From JBDKJS01 sp039806065 (GTDB lineage Bacteria; Bacteroidota; Bacteroidia; AKYH767-A; 2013-40CM-41-45): a stretch of 28,946 nucleotides of DNA. How positions within the stretch are numbered: the first letter of the stretch is position 1; every line of letters begins with the position of its first letter. The translations under genes and the position numbers were made by a program. The DNA is taken from contig JBDKJS010000040.1 in NCBI GenBank assembly GCA_039806065.1, positions 1 through 28,946 of the forward strand, written 5' to 3'. Below are positions 8,179 through 15,749 of the stretch, piece after piece. Below the pieces are notes generated by a model. That model saw nothing but the letters and a program-made list of their open reading frames with translations. It did not search any database and was not told the origin of the DNA.

Positions 8179-8311
8179 AAAAGAATATTTACGTAAAAAT
8201 AACGAAATAAAAGTCAACTTGTTGCCATTGATTGGTCAAAAAAATAATTTCACAAAAGTGATGCTGAAAATGATGGTCAATTTAAACTTAGAAGCAAGTC
8301 AGGTTTATTTT

Positions 8312-8902
8312 TCAGGATGTTTTTTTCCAAGATTTATAAATGGTGGCCTGTAGTGGTAGTTCATCAGGGATTTCAGTAAGTGGGTCGCATTCTTTAAGGG
8401 ATGCATGCAATTGTGCCGGAAGGGCTTGATATATAGCGGTTCCTTGACTTTTCCAGCTGAGCATTTCATCAGTCACGTCTTTGATGATTTTGGCGGGATT
8501 TCCAACCACAATTTTTCTCTCCGGAATTTGCATGCCTTCAGGTACAAAACAAAGCGCCCCTATGATGGTGTGATCGCCAATTGACACATGATCCATGATA
8601 ACGGCATTCATTCCTACCAATACATTTTTTCCTATTTGAGCACCATGAACGATGGCCCCATGGCCTATATGAGCCCCCTCTTGCAACACCACGGTTACTC
8701 CTGGAAATTGATGAATGGTACAGTTTTCCTGTACATTACAACCTTGGTGAATGATTATTTGCCCCCAGTCGCCACGAATGGCTGCACCAGGGCCGATGTA
8801 TACATTGGGACCAATGATTACATTGCCCGTAACAGCAGCCAGAGGATGCACAAATGCTGTTGGATGTATTACTGGCGTATAGCCATTAAATTGATAGATC
8901 AT
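8312..8902 (-). CDS. Gamma-carbonic-anhydrase-fold hexapeptide protein, PaaY-like
   Basis: 196 residues, the same length as E. coli PaaY, and similar along the whole chain. It starts MIYQFNGYTPVIHPTAFVHP and is built of hexapeptide repeats (left-handed beta helix, about 10-135), for example GNVIIGPNVYIGPGAAIRGD, with a C-terminal helix near EMLSWKSQGTAIYQAL. The three histidines that bind metal in gamma-class carbonic anhydrases are present: His64 (QENCTIH), His81 and His86 (IGHGAIVHG). PaaY in phenylacetate operons acts as a thioesterase or carbonic anhydrase-like protein; no other phenylacetate genes are visible here, so the cellular role is open. It is transcribed alone and divergently from the cysteine-motif gene at 9070. 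Confidence 0.88.
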   Translation of the reverse strand: MIYQFNGYTPVIHPTAFVHPLAAVTGNVIIGPNVYIGPGAAIRGDWGQIIIHQGCNVQENCTIHQFPGVTVVLQEGAHIGHGAIVHGAQIGKNVLVGMNAVIMDHVSIGDHTIIGALCFVPEGMQIPERKIVVGNPAKIIKDVTDEMLSWKSQGTAIYQALPAQLHASLKECDPLTEIPDELPLQATIYKSWKKTS

Positions 8903-9050
8903 AGTTAAATAAAAGTGGGCGTTAGTAAAGGGATGTTGAACGTTTAAGGGTATAAATTTTATAAAAAGTGCAACAAACTAATTGATTTTTAATCATGACA
9001 AAAGAAATACAAAATATCGAACTTTTAACTTTTTGCCGAGTAAAATGTAT

Positions 9051-9058
9051 TATTTTTG
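9051..9058 (+). promoter_or_regulatory. -7 element ahead of the cysteine-motif/MbnP cassette
   Basis: TATTTTTG is an exact TAnnTTTG match ending 11 bases before the ATG at 9070, implying a leader of only a few bases. A TTTTG 15 bases upstream (9031-9035) is a possible but short-spaced -33 box. Confidence 0.5.
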
Positions 9059-9069
9059 TACGCAATCTT

Positions 9070-9447
9070 ATGATTCGGATTTTCATTTGTCACCTTTTAT
9101 TAATTGGAATTTTAATTTCTTCCGTTAGCCAAACTCTAATTATGGTTGAGTTTGCTTTGAACGCAGACTATATAGCTAAAAATTTGTGTAGGCAAAAAGC
9201 TGTGGTGGATAATTGTTGTAAGGGTACTTGTGTTTTGGTGAAGGAATTGGATGATGATGCAAATAGTGATCAAAGTAACGCCCCAACCACCGGTAAGAAA
9301 ACCGTGGAGACAGTTTTGTGTTTATCTGAAATGGATCAGTATTTGATGGATAGCAGGGCAGGTGAAATTAGAAATTTTCATATTAACAAAACGAATTTAG
9401 CCAAAGGGTATAAGCAGTCGTTGATTAAACCACCATCACAGGTCTAA
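9070..9447 (+). CDS. Small exported cysteine-motif protein, probable metal-homeostasis accessory
   Basis: 125 residues from the ATG at 9070. This start is chosen because it begins the hydrophobic segment MIRIFICHLLLIGILISSV and because a promoter -7 element at 9051-9058 would lie inside a longer reading from 8995. After the signal or anchor segment comes EFALNADYIAKNLCRQK, then DNCCKGTCVLVKELDDD, and a polar tail. The pattern of YI-x2-NLC followed by C-x-G-x-C-x-L-x-KxL recurs in short unnamed Bacteroidota proteins found beside copper and TonB genes (from memory, not checked). It lies 58 bases before the MbnP-family gene and probably heads that transcript. Metal binding by Cys-x3-Cys is inferred only. 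Confidence 0.68.
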   Translation: MIRIFICHLLLIGILISSVSQTLIMVEFALNADYIAKNLCRQKAVVDNCCKGTCVLVKELDDDANSDQSNAPTTGKKTVETVLCLSEMDQYLMDSRAGEIRNFHINKTNLAKGYKQSLIKPPSQV

Positions 9448-9505
9448 ATGCAAGTATTTTCACTATAAACTATTATTAAATAACAATATAAAAATAAAAT
9501 TCAAA

Positions 9506-10306
9506 ATGAAATTTCAAATAAAAGCAATTATATTCATCCTATTGGTAGCACCAGTGCTATGGAGCACTTCATGTAAAAAAGACAAAGAAGAAGAAGTGGT
9601 CCCTGCCACCATTGGCGATTTGGTTTTAGAAATGAACCATATGGTAAACAACAGTCAGCTAACACTAAATACTGGTTCTTATACCAATGCGCTTGGTCAA
9701 ACCTTCAGTATCTCTAAATTTGATTACTATGTAAGTAACATTGTACTTACTAAGACGGATGGTAGCACATTGTCCTATGCCAGTGGTGATATCAATAGTG
9801 ATAAGGGATATTTTTTAGTAAAATCAAATGAAGCTGCTACCAAGAATATTCGTTTAACCGGCATTCCTGTGGGCGATTACAGTGGAATTTCTTTTACAAT
9901 AGGTGTTGATAGTACACGCAATGTATCTGGTGCCCAAAGCGGTTCATTGGATCCAACGAATGGTATGTTCTGGAGCTGGAATACCGGTTATATTTTCTTG
10001 AAGCTCGAGGGTAAATCGAATCAATCTGGAGCATCAGATAGTTCACTTGTGTTTCATATAGGTGGATTTAAAGATCCAAACAATACAATCAGATCTGTAT
10101 CGCCAGATTTTAACGGTGCCACAGCCACTGTAAGGGGTAATGTTACTCCCACCATTCATGTCAATGTAAAAGTAAATGAAATGCTCACTTCACCTGAAGA
10201 TATTGATTTCAGCTCTCTTTATTTTAGTATGGGTGGTGCTAATAGCGTGAAGATAGCTAACAACTATCGCGATATGTTTATTGTAGATCATATTCACAAT
10301 GATTAA
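9506..10306 (+). CDS. mbnP: MbnP-family copper-binding lipoprotein
   Basis: 266-residue exported lipoprotein (signal ending LWSTSC, Cys23, then a charged linker KKDKEEE). The body from about 35 matches the MbnP family: GDLVLEMNHMVNNSQLTL, FSISKFDYYVSNI, GDYSGISFTIGVDS, the hallmark MFWSWNTGYIFLKLEG (154-169), FHIGGF (183-188) and the C-terminal DMFIVDHIHND. In methanotrophs, MbnP binds copper after its dihaem partner MbnH oxidises a tryptophan to kynurenine. Here Trp156 and Trp158 in the hallmark segment are candidate positions, and the next gene encodes a dihaem enzyme, so the pair is conserved. It probably loads or stores copper in the periplasm. No methanobactin precursor or biosynthesis genes are visible. 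Confidence 0.85.
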   Translation: MKFQIKAIIFILLVAPVLWSTSCKKDKEEEVVPATIGDLVLEMNHMVNNSQLTLNTGSYTNALGQTFSISKFDYYVSNIVLTKTDGSTLSYASGDINSDKGYFLVKSNEAATKNIRLTGIPVGDYSGISFTIGVDSTRNVSGAQSGSLDPTNGMFWSWNTGYIFLKLEGKSNQSGASDSSLVFHIGGFKDPNNTIRSVSPDFNGATATVRGNVTPTIHVNVKVNEMLTSPEDIDFSSLYFSMGGANSVKIANNYRDMFIVDHIHND

Positions 10307-10320
10307 TCATTTCCATTCTA

Positions 10321-11370
10321 TTGAAAACCTTTCTACACACAGGCTTATTCATTTTGCTGCTTGCCACAAGCTGCAAAGTAGATGAGCCTGTGCCTGTAGT
10401 GATGAGCGATGGACTCACTGATGCTGATGTAGCTTTTAACATACCAGCTGGCTTTCCATCGCCCCCTTACACTTTTTTTGGAAATACACCAACAGTTGAA
10501 GGGTTCAGACTGGGTAGAAAATTATTTTACGATCAACAGTTATCTCGCGATAATTCTATCAGCTGTGCTGATTGTCATCAACAGTTTGCGGCTTTTGCAA
10601 ATTTAGATCACCCATTAAGTCATGGAGTGGATAATCAATTTGGTGTGAGGAACTCACCACCGTTATTTAATTTGCCTTGGATGCCGGGCATGATGTGGGA
10701 TGGAGGCGTTACCAATTTTGAAGTGCAACCCTTTGCGCCTATCACCAATCCGGTAGAAATGGATCAACCTATACCAGTATTGATAGCCAAGCTGAACGCA
10801 AGTAATGAATACAAACTTTTATTCAAAGCGGCCTTTGGCGATGACAGTATAACAAGTGCAAGAATTTTTAAGTCACTAGTACAGTTTATGGGTTTAATGA
10901 CCAGTGCCAATAGTAAGTATGATCAATATTTAAAAGGGCAAACTACTTTAACCACTGCCGAAGGCAATGGTTTAAATATTTTTAGATCAAAATGCGCATC
11001 GTGCCATGTTGAGCCGCTTCTTACCGATCACAGTTTTAGAAGTAATGGGCTGAATGTAGATGCAATATTGCAAGACAGCGGTCGCGCTACTATCACACAA
11101 CTTGCCAGTGATCTTTACAAATTTAAAGTGCCAAGCCTGCGCAATGTGAGTCGCACATGGCCTTACATGCATGATGGAAGATTTAACACACTTGATGAGG
11201 TATATGATCATTACGCCACTATTGACAGCACCAAATTAAACCTTGATACAGTGTTGCGAAACGGAATTCAGTTAACATCCCTTGAGCGGAGTGAACTCAC
11301 TGCATTTTTAAATACACTTACTGATTTTTCATTTATAAACGATCAACGTTTCAAGGATCCCGATTATTAA
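10321..11370 (+). CDS. Dihaem cytochrome c peroxidase/MauG-family lipoprotein, MbnH-like
   Basis: 349 residues, starting at a TTG (10321) that opens a good lipoprotein signal, MKTFLHTGLFILLLATSC (Cys18); no suitable ATG lies upstream. Two haem-attachment motifs are present: CADCH (82-86) and CASCH (225-229). Each is followed by the family's surrounding sequence (FGVRNSPPLFNLPW, MMWDGG; FKVPSLRNVSRTWPYMHDGR). Members reduce hydrogen peroxide or, as MauG and MbnH, carry out oxidations of amino-acid side chains through high-valent haem. Position 14 bases after the mbnP-like gene makes the MbnH role most likely. The end is 1 base from the next start, so the genes form one operon. A generic CcpA peroxidase role is the alternative. 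Confidence 0.88.
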   Translation: MKTFLHTGLFILLLATSCKVDEPVPVVMSDGLTDADVAFNIPAGFPSPPYTFFGNTPTVEGFRLGRKLFYDQQLSRDNSISCADCHQQFAAFANLDHPLSHGVDNQFGVRNSPPLFNLPWMPGMMWDGGVTNFEVQPFAPITNPVEMDQPIPVLIAKLNASNEYKLLFKAAFGDDSITSARIFKSLVQFMGLMTSANSKYDQYLKGQTTLTTAEGNGLNIFRSKCASCHVEPLLTDHSFRSNGLNVDAILQDSGRATITQLASDLYKFKVPSLRNVSRTWPYMHDGRFNTLDEVYDHYATIDSTKLNLDTVLRNGIQLTSLERSELTAFLNTLTDFSFINDQRFKDPDY

Positions 11371-11371
11371 A

Positions 11372-12364
11372 GTGCCGGCAAAATCATTTTTATTTCTTTT
11401 TTTTGGATTGATTATTGGCCAGATGGTAGCTGCCTGTGATGTGTGTGGAACATTTGTAGGAATGAATCAGCTAGAGCAGAAGAGTGCCATTGGACTGAAT
11501 TATAGATATACTACCTATGCCGGAACCAAGGTTACAAGCGGAACCTATTTCCCTGCCTCCTTACTGCGAAATAGCAATGGAGTAAACCAAATAGCACATA
11601 CAGGCCATACGTCAGTCCAACAAAAAGATTTCGAGGTTTTTCGAAGTATTGAATTGAGGGTAAAATATTTTATGCATCACCGCATAGAATTTAATACAAG
11701 TATTCCATTTCTTTCTAACGAAATGCGATATGGAGTAGCCCTTATACAGAACAGGGGAATAGGTGATGCAAATGTTTGGGGGGCTTATCATCTGATAATG
11801 CCAAATAGATTGCTTGTATTACAACAAAATTTAAATATTGGAATCGGCATCAAGCTTCCTACAGGAGCTTATAACAAAATTACTGCACCAGTTAGTATAG
11901 GATTACTAGAGCAGCTGGGATCAGGATCTACAGATTTATTTTTAAATTTAGCATATAATTTACAGAAGAATAAAAGTATTTTATTGTTGAGTGGAAGTTA
12001 TCGGGTAAATGGTAGCAACAAATTAGGGCAAAGTATAGCAAATCTGTCTTTTTTTAATTTTCAGTATCAATACCAATTCAACCAGAACAAAGTATGGCTA
12101 ATGCCATTTGTAAATTTAATGAGTGAGTATACCAAAGGAATAAATTTTGAAGCCACACTTCAGCCCGAATCGGCTATGGGCATGCTTGCCATTGGAACTG
12201 GAATAGACCTGAGGTATAAAAGGATGAATATTAATCTTCAATTTGCTAAAGCGGTTAAAAGTTTTGTAGCTGAAAATGCTATTCAGCCAATCCAAAGGTT
12301 GGGTCTTTCGTTGCGCTATACATTCGACCAGCAACAATATTTAGTTCCTTCTAAAAAAGGTTAA
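11372..12364 (+). CDS. Predicted outer-membrane beta-barrel protein of the MbnP cassette
   Basis: 330 residues, GTG start 1 base after the dihaem gene's stop; it opens a signal peptide (MPAKSFLFLFFGLIIGQMVA) followed directly by ACDVCGTFVG. The mature chain is rich in alternating aromatic/hydrophobic strands (IGLNYRYTTYAG, IEFNTSIPFL, LNIGIGIKLPTGAYN, LNLAYNLQ, FNFQYQYQF, GLSLRYTF), as in outer-membrane barrels, and ends near a final aromatic strand. No named family is recognised. The two cysteines in CDVCG just after the signal could bind metal or be a lipid site (VAAC fits a lipobox loosely). Translational coupling with the MbnP/MbnH-like genes suggests export or uptake of the same metal (inference). 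Its stop codon overlaps that of the convergent gene at 12361. Confidence 0.72.
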   Translation: MPAKSFLFLFFGLIIGQMVAACDVCGTFVGMNQLEQKSAIGLNYRYTTYAGTKVTSGTYFPASLLRNSNGVNQIAHTGHTSVQQKDFEVFRSIELRVKYFMHHRIEFNTSIPFLSNEMRYGVALIQNRGIGDANVWGAYHLIMPNRLLVLQQNLNIGIGIKLPTGAYNKITAPVSIGLLEQLGSGSTDLFLNLAYNLQKNKSILLLSGSYRVNGSNKLGQSIANLSFFNFQYQYQFNQNKVWLMPFVNLMSEYTKGINFEATLQPESAMGMLAIGTGIDLRYKRMNINLQFAKAVKSFVAENAIQPIQRLGLSLRYTFDQQQYLVPSKKG

Positions 12365-12855
12365 TCGAGTGAAAGCAATTCGGCTGCAGAAAGGTTCATA
12401 TATTGAATGGCGAATGCCCGAAGTTTTAATTTTAAATCAAGATCAGAAATTGCCGAAAAATTATTGATGAATTGTAATTTATCTTCTTCCAAGTGATCTT
12501 TCATTCCCAAAAATTTAGGTATGTTCATCTCAACGCTAAATCGCAGAAACCTTATTTCAGAATTTTTCGGGGCCAATGAAATAGCCTTTTCAAAAATAGG
12601 CACAGCTTTTTTCACTGCTTTAATTTTAGAAGTTGGCAAAGTATAGTGCTTAGCCATGATAGCAATGGCAGCAGCCTTATAAGCCAATAGCGTAGCATGG
12701 TAACCATCATAGCCATCTATGTACGCTAAAAAATTAGTGGCTGCCTGTTCGTTATTAGGTGCATTAAAGTATAAGTTTCTTGCTATGGCCAACTCGCTGG
12801 TGCTAGCAGTTTTTGACAATATCAACAGTGCAATTAAGCAATACAACAACCGCAT
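12361..12855 (-). CDS. Exported TPR-like protein at the end of the carotenoid operon
   Basis: 164 residues of unknown function. A signal peptide (MRLLYCLIALLILSKTAST) precedes a helical, TPR-like body: AIARNLYFNAPNNEQAATNF, AYKAAAIAIMAKHY, AVPIFEKAISLAPKNSEIRF and KDHLEEDKLQFINNF. It starts 2 bases after the crtB stop, which argues for co-expression. Comparable small proteins accompany crtB in other Bacteroidota (from memory), but I know of no tested role; an accessory or scaffold role in membrane carotenoid handling is a guess. The stop codon shares bases with the convergent barrel gene. Confidence 0.7.
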   Translation of the reverse strand: MRLLYCLIALLILSKTASTSELAIARNLYFNAPNNEQAATNFLAYIDGYDGYHATLLAYKAAAIAIMAKHYTLPTSKIKAVKKAVPIFEKAISLAPKNSEIRFLRFSVEMNIPKFLGMKDHLEEDKLQFINNFSAISDLDLKLKLRAFAIQYMNLSAAELLSLD

Positions 12856-12857
12856 GA

Positions 12858-13697
12858 TTAAATAAAGCCAAGTCTTACCTTAAGGTAGGTACCTATTAAT
12901 AATATGAGTTTATGAGTATCAGTGACCCTAATTCTTACTTGTTGCACGTTGGAAGCAGGCAATGATTTTATTTTTTTAAATAACGCCAGGTAGTAAACAT
13001 AGGCCACAGTTACACCTAGTCGTGCACCGTTAGGAAGTAATTTTATTCCTTCATAACCAGCATCAAAGTCGAGTTGGATATCAGCTTCAATTTTTGCTTT
13101 AACATCATTGTCAAATCCATTAAAATCGACATTAGGAAAATAAGTCCGACCTCTTTCATTAAAATCGGAATTGATGTCTCTAAGGAAATTAATTTTTTGA
13201 AATGCTGCGCCCAATCTTTTTGCAGATGGAGTTAGGGAATCATATTGTGTTTCATTTTTTTCACAAAACACCTTGAGGCACATCAAGCCCACAACTTCTG
13301 CCGAACCATAAATGTAAGTATTGTAGCCTGCTTGATCATATTTTTTTTGATCAAGATCCATGTACATGCTATTTAAAAAGGCATCAATCAGATGATGGGG
13401 GATATTGTATTCATTCACCACCCATTGAAAAGCCTGAAGTACTGGGTTGGTGTGAATTTGATTGCGAATGGCGGTAAAGGTATTGCTTTTAAAATCATCA
13501 AGTAGTGCTTGTTTGTCGAAATGATGGAAGGAGTCAACAATCTCATCCGCAAAGCGCACAAATCCATAGATAGCGTAAATGGCATCGTGAAATTTTTTAT
13601 CCAACATATGGATGCCAAGAGAAAATGAAGTGCTATAGGCCTTGGTTATAGACTTGCTTAAATTTTTACAAATGGCATTATACTGATGTAAGCTCAT
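12858..13697 (-). CDS. crtB: Phytoene synthase
   Basis: 279-residue squalene/phytoene synthase that joins two geranylgeranyl diphosphates head to head, the first committed step of carotenoid synthesis. Both aspartate-rich magnesium/diphosphate motifs are visible: DEIVD within YGFVRFADEIVDSF (about 44-57) and DINSD within NFLRDINSDFNERGRTYFP (about 171-189). SMYMDLDQ and the GSAEVVGLMCLKVFC segment (about 131-145) are also typical. The ATG at 13697 overlaps the end of crtI by 20 bases, a tight operon arrangement. Squalene synthase is unlikely because crtI and crtZ are adjacent. Confidence 0.93.
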   Translation of the reverse strand: MSLHQYNAICKNLSKSITKAYSTSFSLGIHMLDKKFHDAIYAIYGFVRFADEIVDSFHHFDKQALLDDFKSNTFTAIRNQIHTNPVLQAFQWVVNEYNIPHHLIDAFLNSMYMDLDQKKYDQAGYNTYIYGSAEVVGLMCLKVFCEKNETQYDSLTPSAKRLGAAFQKINFLRDINSDFNERGRTYFPNVDFNGFDNDVKAKIEADIQLDFDAGYEGIKLLPNGARLGVTVAYVYYLALFKKIKSLPASNVQQVRIRVTDTHKLILLIGTYLKVRLGFI

Positions 13698-15162
13698 CCT
13701 GATAGATTCTTTCCACTACAAGTTTACTACTAATTACTACCATTGGCAAACCTGTACCAGGAGTTGTGCTGGCTCCCACATAGTAGAGGTTTTTTAGTTC
13801 TTCATCTTTATTTGAAGGTCTGAATCCACCTACTTGATTTAGACCATGTGCTAATCCTAAACCACTTCCGCGGTAAAGGTTAAATTGATTTTGCCATTCA
13901 ATGGGAGTGAGAATGGTTTTTGAAACTATATTATCAGTTATATTGTATCCACACCGCTGCGAAAGATCATTGATTATGTTATCAGCTAATTGATTGGCGT
14001 CATCCCATTGAGGTTTATGCCGTAAATCTGGAACTGGACAAAGGATAAAAAGATTTTCGTGACCACTTGGGGCACAGTGAGGATTCGTTCTAGAACTTAC
14101 ATTCACGTAGTAATAAGGTTTTTCAGGAGCTATAGCAGTTTTAAAAATACTATGTGCATATTCTTTAAAATTACTTCCTAAAAAATAGTTATGATGTATG
14201 AGGTTGTCCATTTTGCCTTTTACGCCTAGGTAAATGGTGAATGGAGCCAAGGTCCATTCCATGTTATCAAGTTTTGCTTGGGTATATTTTTTTCTACCCA
14301 ATATTTTTCCTCTAAACGCTGCAGCATCAGCATTACAAATAAAGAGATCAGCTTCATAGCTGTTTTTATCTTTGTCAATGGCAGCGCTTACCTTTCCATT
14401 TCTTTTTTCAAGTTGTGTTACTTCTGTATTGTAAACAAATTTCACCTTACGTTCCAGTAATAGTTGGACAAGGCTAGTGGTTATCTTGTACATACCACCT
14501 TTAACATTCCAATATCCATCATGAACCAATTCAGTGTAATTTAATAAGCTGTAAACAGCAGGTGTATCGAAAGGAGTAGAGCCTAGAAAAAAAGCCACCA
14601 AACTAAATATCACCTTGGCTTCTTCGCTTTCAAAGTTTTTTTCTAATTCATCCCACATACTTCTAAACATTTTAGGACTATGTTTTAATGGCACCCGGGT
14701 TAGTTGAAAAAGGTATTGTAATTTAGATTTAAAGTTATTTCTGATTACTATATTCTCTGTGTCATGAAATATTTTTCCGGCTTCGCCAATGTATTTAGCA
14801 ATTTTTTGCTCAAAGTTTTTTTCTAGATGTTCAAATTCTTTAGCCAGCTTATCAAAATCTTTATAGATATTAAAAGGTTTTTTACCATTGCTAAAGTTCA
14901 CACTGTAAACAGGGTTGAGCTCTTCTAATTCGAATGGCATTTTAATACCACAACTATCAAAAAGTTCTTTAAACTCGTAGCTCATGCTAAAAAATGAAGG
15001 CCCCATGTCAAACTCAAAACCGTCTTTTTTTATAATGTTCAATCTACCACCTGGGGTGTCATATTTTTCAAGCATGGTAATTTCATGCCCTTGATTGGAT
15101 AGTCGCAGAGCAGTAGCCAGTGCACCCAATCCAGTTCCTATAATGATAATTTTTTTTGCCAT
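13678..15162 (-). CDS. crtI: Phytoene desaturase (CrtI family)
   Basis: 494-residue FAD-dependent desaturase converting phytoene towards lycopene. The N-terminal dinucleotide-binding motif IIIIGTGLGALATALRLS is followed by the FAD-contacting acidic end EKYDTPGGRLN, and DGFEFDMGPSFF. The C-terminus has the family signature VGASTTPGTGLPMVVISSKL (about 465-484). Length is normal for CrtI. It starts 54 bases after crtZ and overlaps crtB by 20 bases. The number of desaturation steps cannot be read from the sequence. Confidence 0.93.
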   Translation of the reverse strand: MAKKIIIIGTGLGALATALRLSNQGHEITMLEKYDTPGGRLNIIKKDGFEFDMGPSFFSMSYEFKELFDSCGIKMPFELEELNPVYSVNFSNGKKPFNIYKDFDKLAKEFEHLEKNFEQKIAKYIGEAGKIFHDTENIVIRNNFKSKLQYLFQLTRVPLKHSPKMFRSMWDELEKNFESEEAKVIFSLVAFFLGSTPFDTPAVYSLLNYTELVHDGYWNVKGGMYKITTSLVQLLLERKVKFVYNTEVTQLEKRNGKVSAAIDKDKNSYEADLFICNADAAAFRGKILGRKKYTQAKLDNMEWTLAPFTIYLGVKGKMDNLIHHNYFLGSNFKEYAHSIFKTAIAPEKPYYYVNVSSRTNPHCAPSGHENLFILCPVPDLRHKPQWDDANQLADNIINDLSQRCGYNITDNIVSKTILTPIEWQNQFNLYRGSGLGLAHGLNQVGGFRPSNKDEELKNLYYVGASTTPGTGLPMVVISSKLVVERIYQDELTSV

Positions 15163-15216
15163 AATTAAATGCTACCTATTAACACAAGCAGCAAATAAAG
15201 GTTTGAAATGATGAAG

Positions 15217-15663
15217 TTATATTTTAAAGAATCTTTTATTGAAAAGAAGCAATCCAAATTCTATGCAACCATTTTTGCCCATAGATTTATGATGTGCTTT
15301 GTGCGCTTTTCTCATGGCAGTAAGGTATGGAGAATTCAATCGATCAAACCATTTGGCCCTACGATGAATAAACACATCATGCAGTAGAAAGTAAGTGAGG
15401 CCGTAGGCAGTAATACCAAGCCCAAGAAAAAACCTATAGTCAAGCGGATCGTGACCTAAAAACATAAGGATGATAGCGGCCGTAGCATATACTAAAAAGA
15501 AGCGGTCATTTTTTTCGAATATACCATTCCTGGGTGAATGATGCGATTCATGCCATGACCAAAGGAAGCCATGCATAATATACTTATGGGTAAACCAAGC
15601 CACAAATTCCATTCCTAAATAGGTAGAGAGGAAGGAAATGATGAAAATAGTGGTATTTGACAT
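15217..15663 (-). CDS. crtZ: Beta-carotene hydroxylase
   Basis: 148-residue integral-membrane non-haem diiron hydroxylase that adds hydroxyl groups to beta-ionone rings (beta-carotene to zeaxanthin). All histidine clusters are seen: HKYIMHG (near 27), HESHH (near 40), HDVFIHRR (near 95) and HKAHH (near 120), between hydrophobic helices. ATG 15663 is chosen; a TTG three codons upstream is possible but lies in the promoter. First gene of crtZ-crtI-crtB-unknown. A TAACTTTG -7 element ends only 6 bases before the ATG, suggesting a leaderless message. The ring-forming cyclase gene (crtY type) needed for its substrate is not in the window. Confidence 0.92.
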   Translation of the reverse strand: MSNTTIFIISFLSTYLGMEFVAWFTHKYIMHGFLWSWHESHHSPRNGIFEKNDRFFLVYATAAIILMFLGHDPLDYRFFLGLGITAYGLTYFLLHDVFIHRRAKWFDRLNSPYLTAMRKAHKAHHKSMGKNGCIEFGLLLFNKRFFKI

Positions 15664-15669
15664 AGTTAG

Positions 15670-15677
15670 CAAAGTTA
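15670..15677 (-). promoter_or_regulatory. -7 element of the carotenoid operon
   Basis: TAACTTTG on the minus strand is an exact TAnnTTTG match, 6 bases before the crtZ ATG; no good -33 box is seen, which may mean weak or activated transcription. Confidence 0.5.
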
Positions 15678-15693
15678 GTGAATAAACAACATT

Positions 15694-15723
15694 TTTGAAG
15701 TTTTGTTATAATAATTATCTTTA
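15694..15723 (+). promoter_or_regulatory. Possible promoter of the PAS-only gene
   Basis: TTTG (15694-15697), 18-base spacer, TATCTTTA (one mismatch to TAnnTTTG), about 26 bases before the ATG at 15750. Confidence 0.4.
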
Positions 15724-15749
15724 CCATCCACCAACCATCTTTTTATTTA

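Noticed and set aside
8179..8217. 13-codon extension of the first small lipoprotein
   Set aside because: A start at 8178 gives a standard lipoprotein signal of normal length; the extension puts charged residues and a second hydrophobic run before it.
8995..9069. 25-codon extension of the cysteine-motif protein
   Set aside because: The segment contains the probable -7 element at 9051-9058, and the shorter form starts directly at the signal segment.
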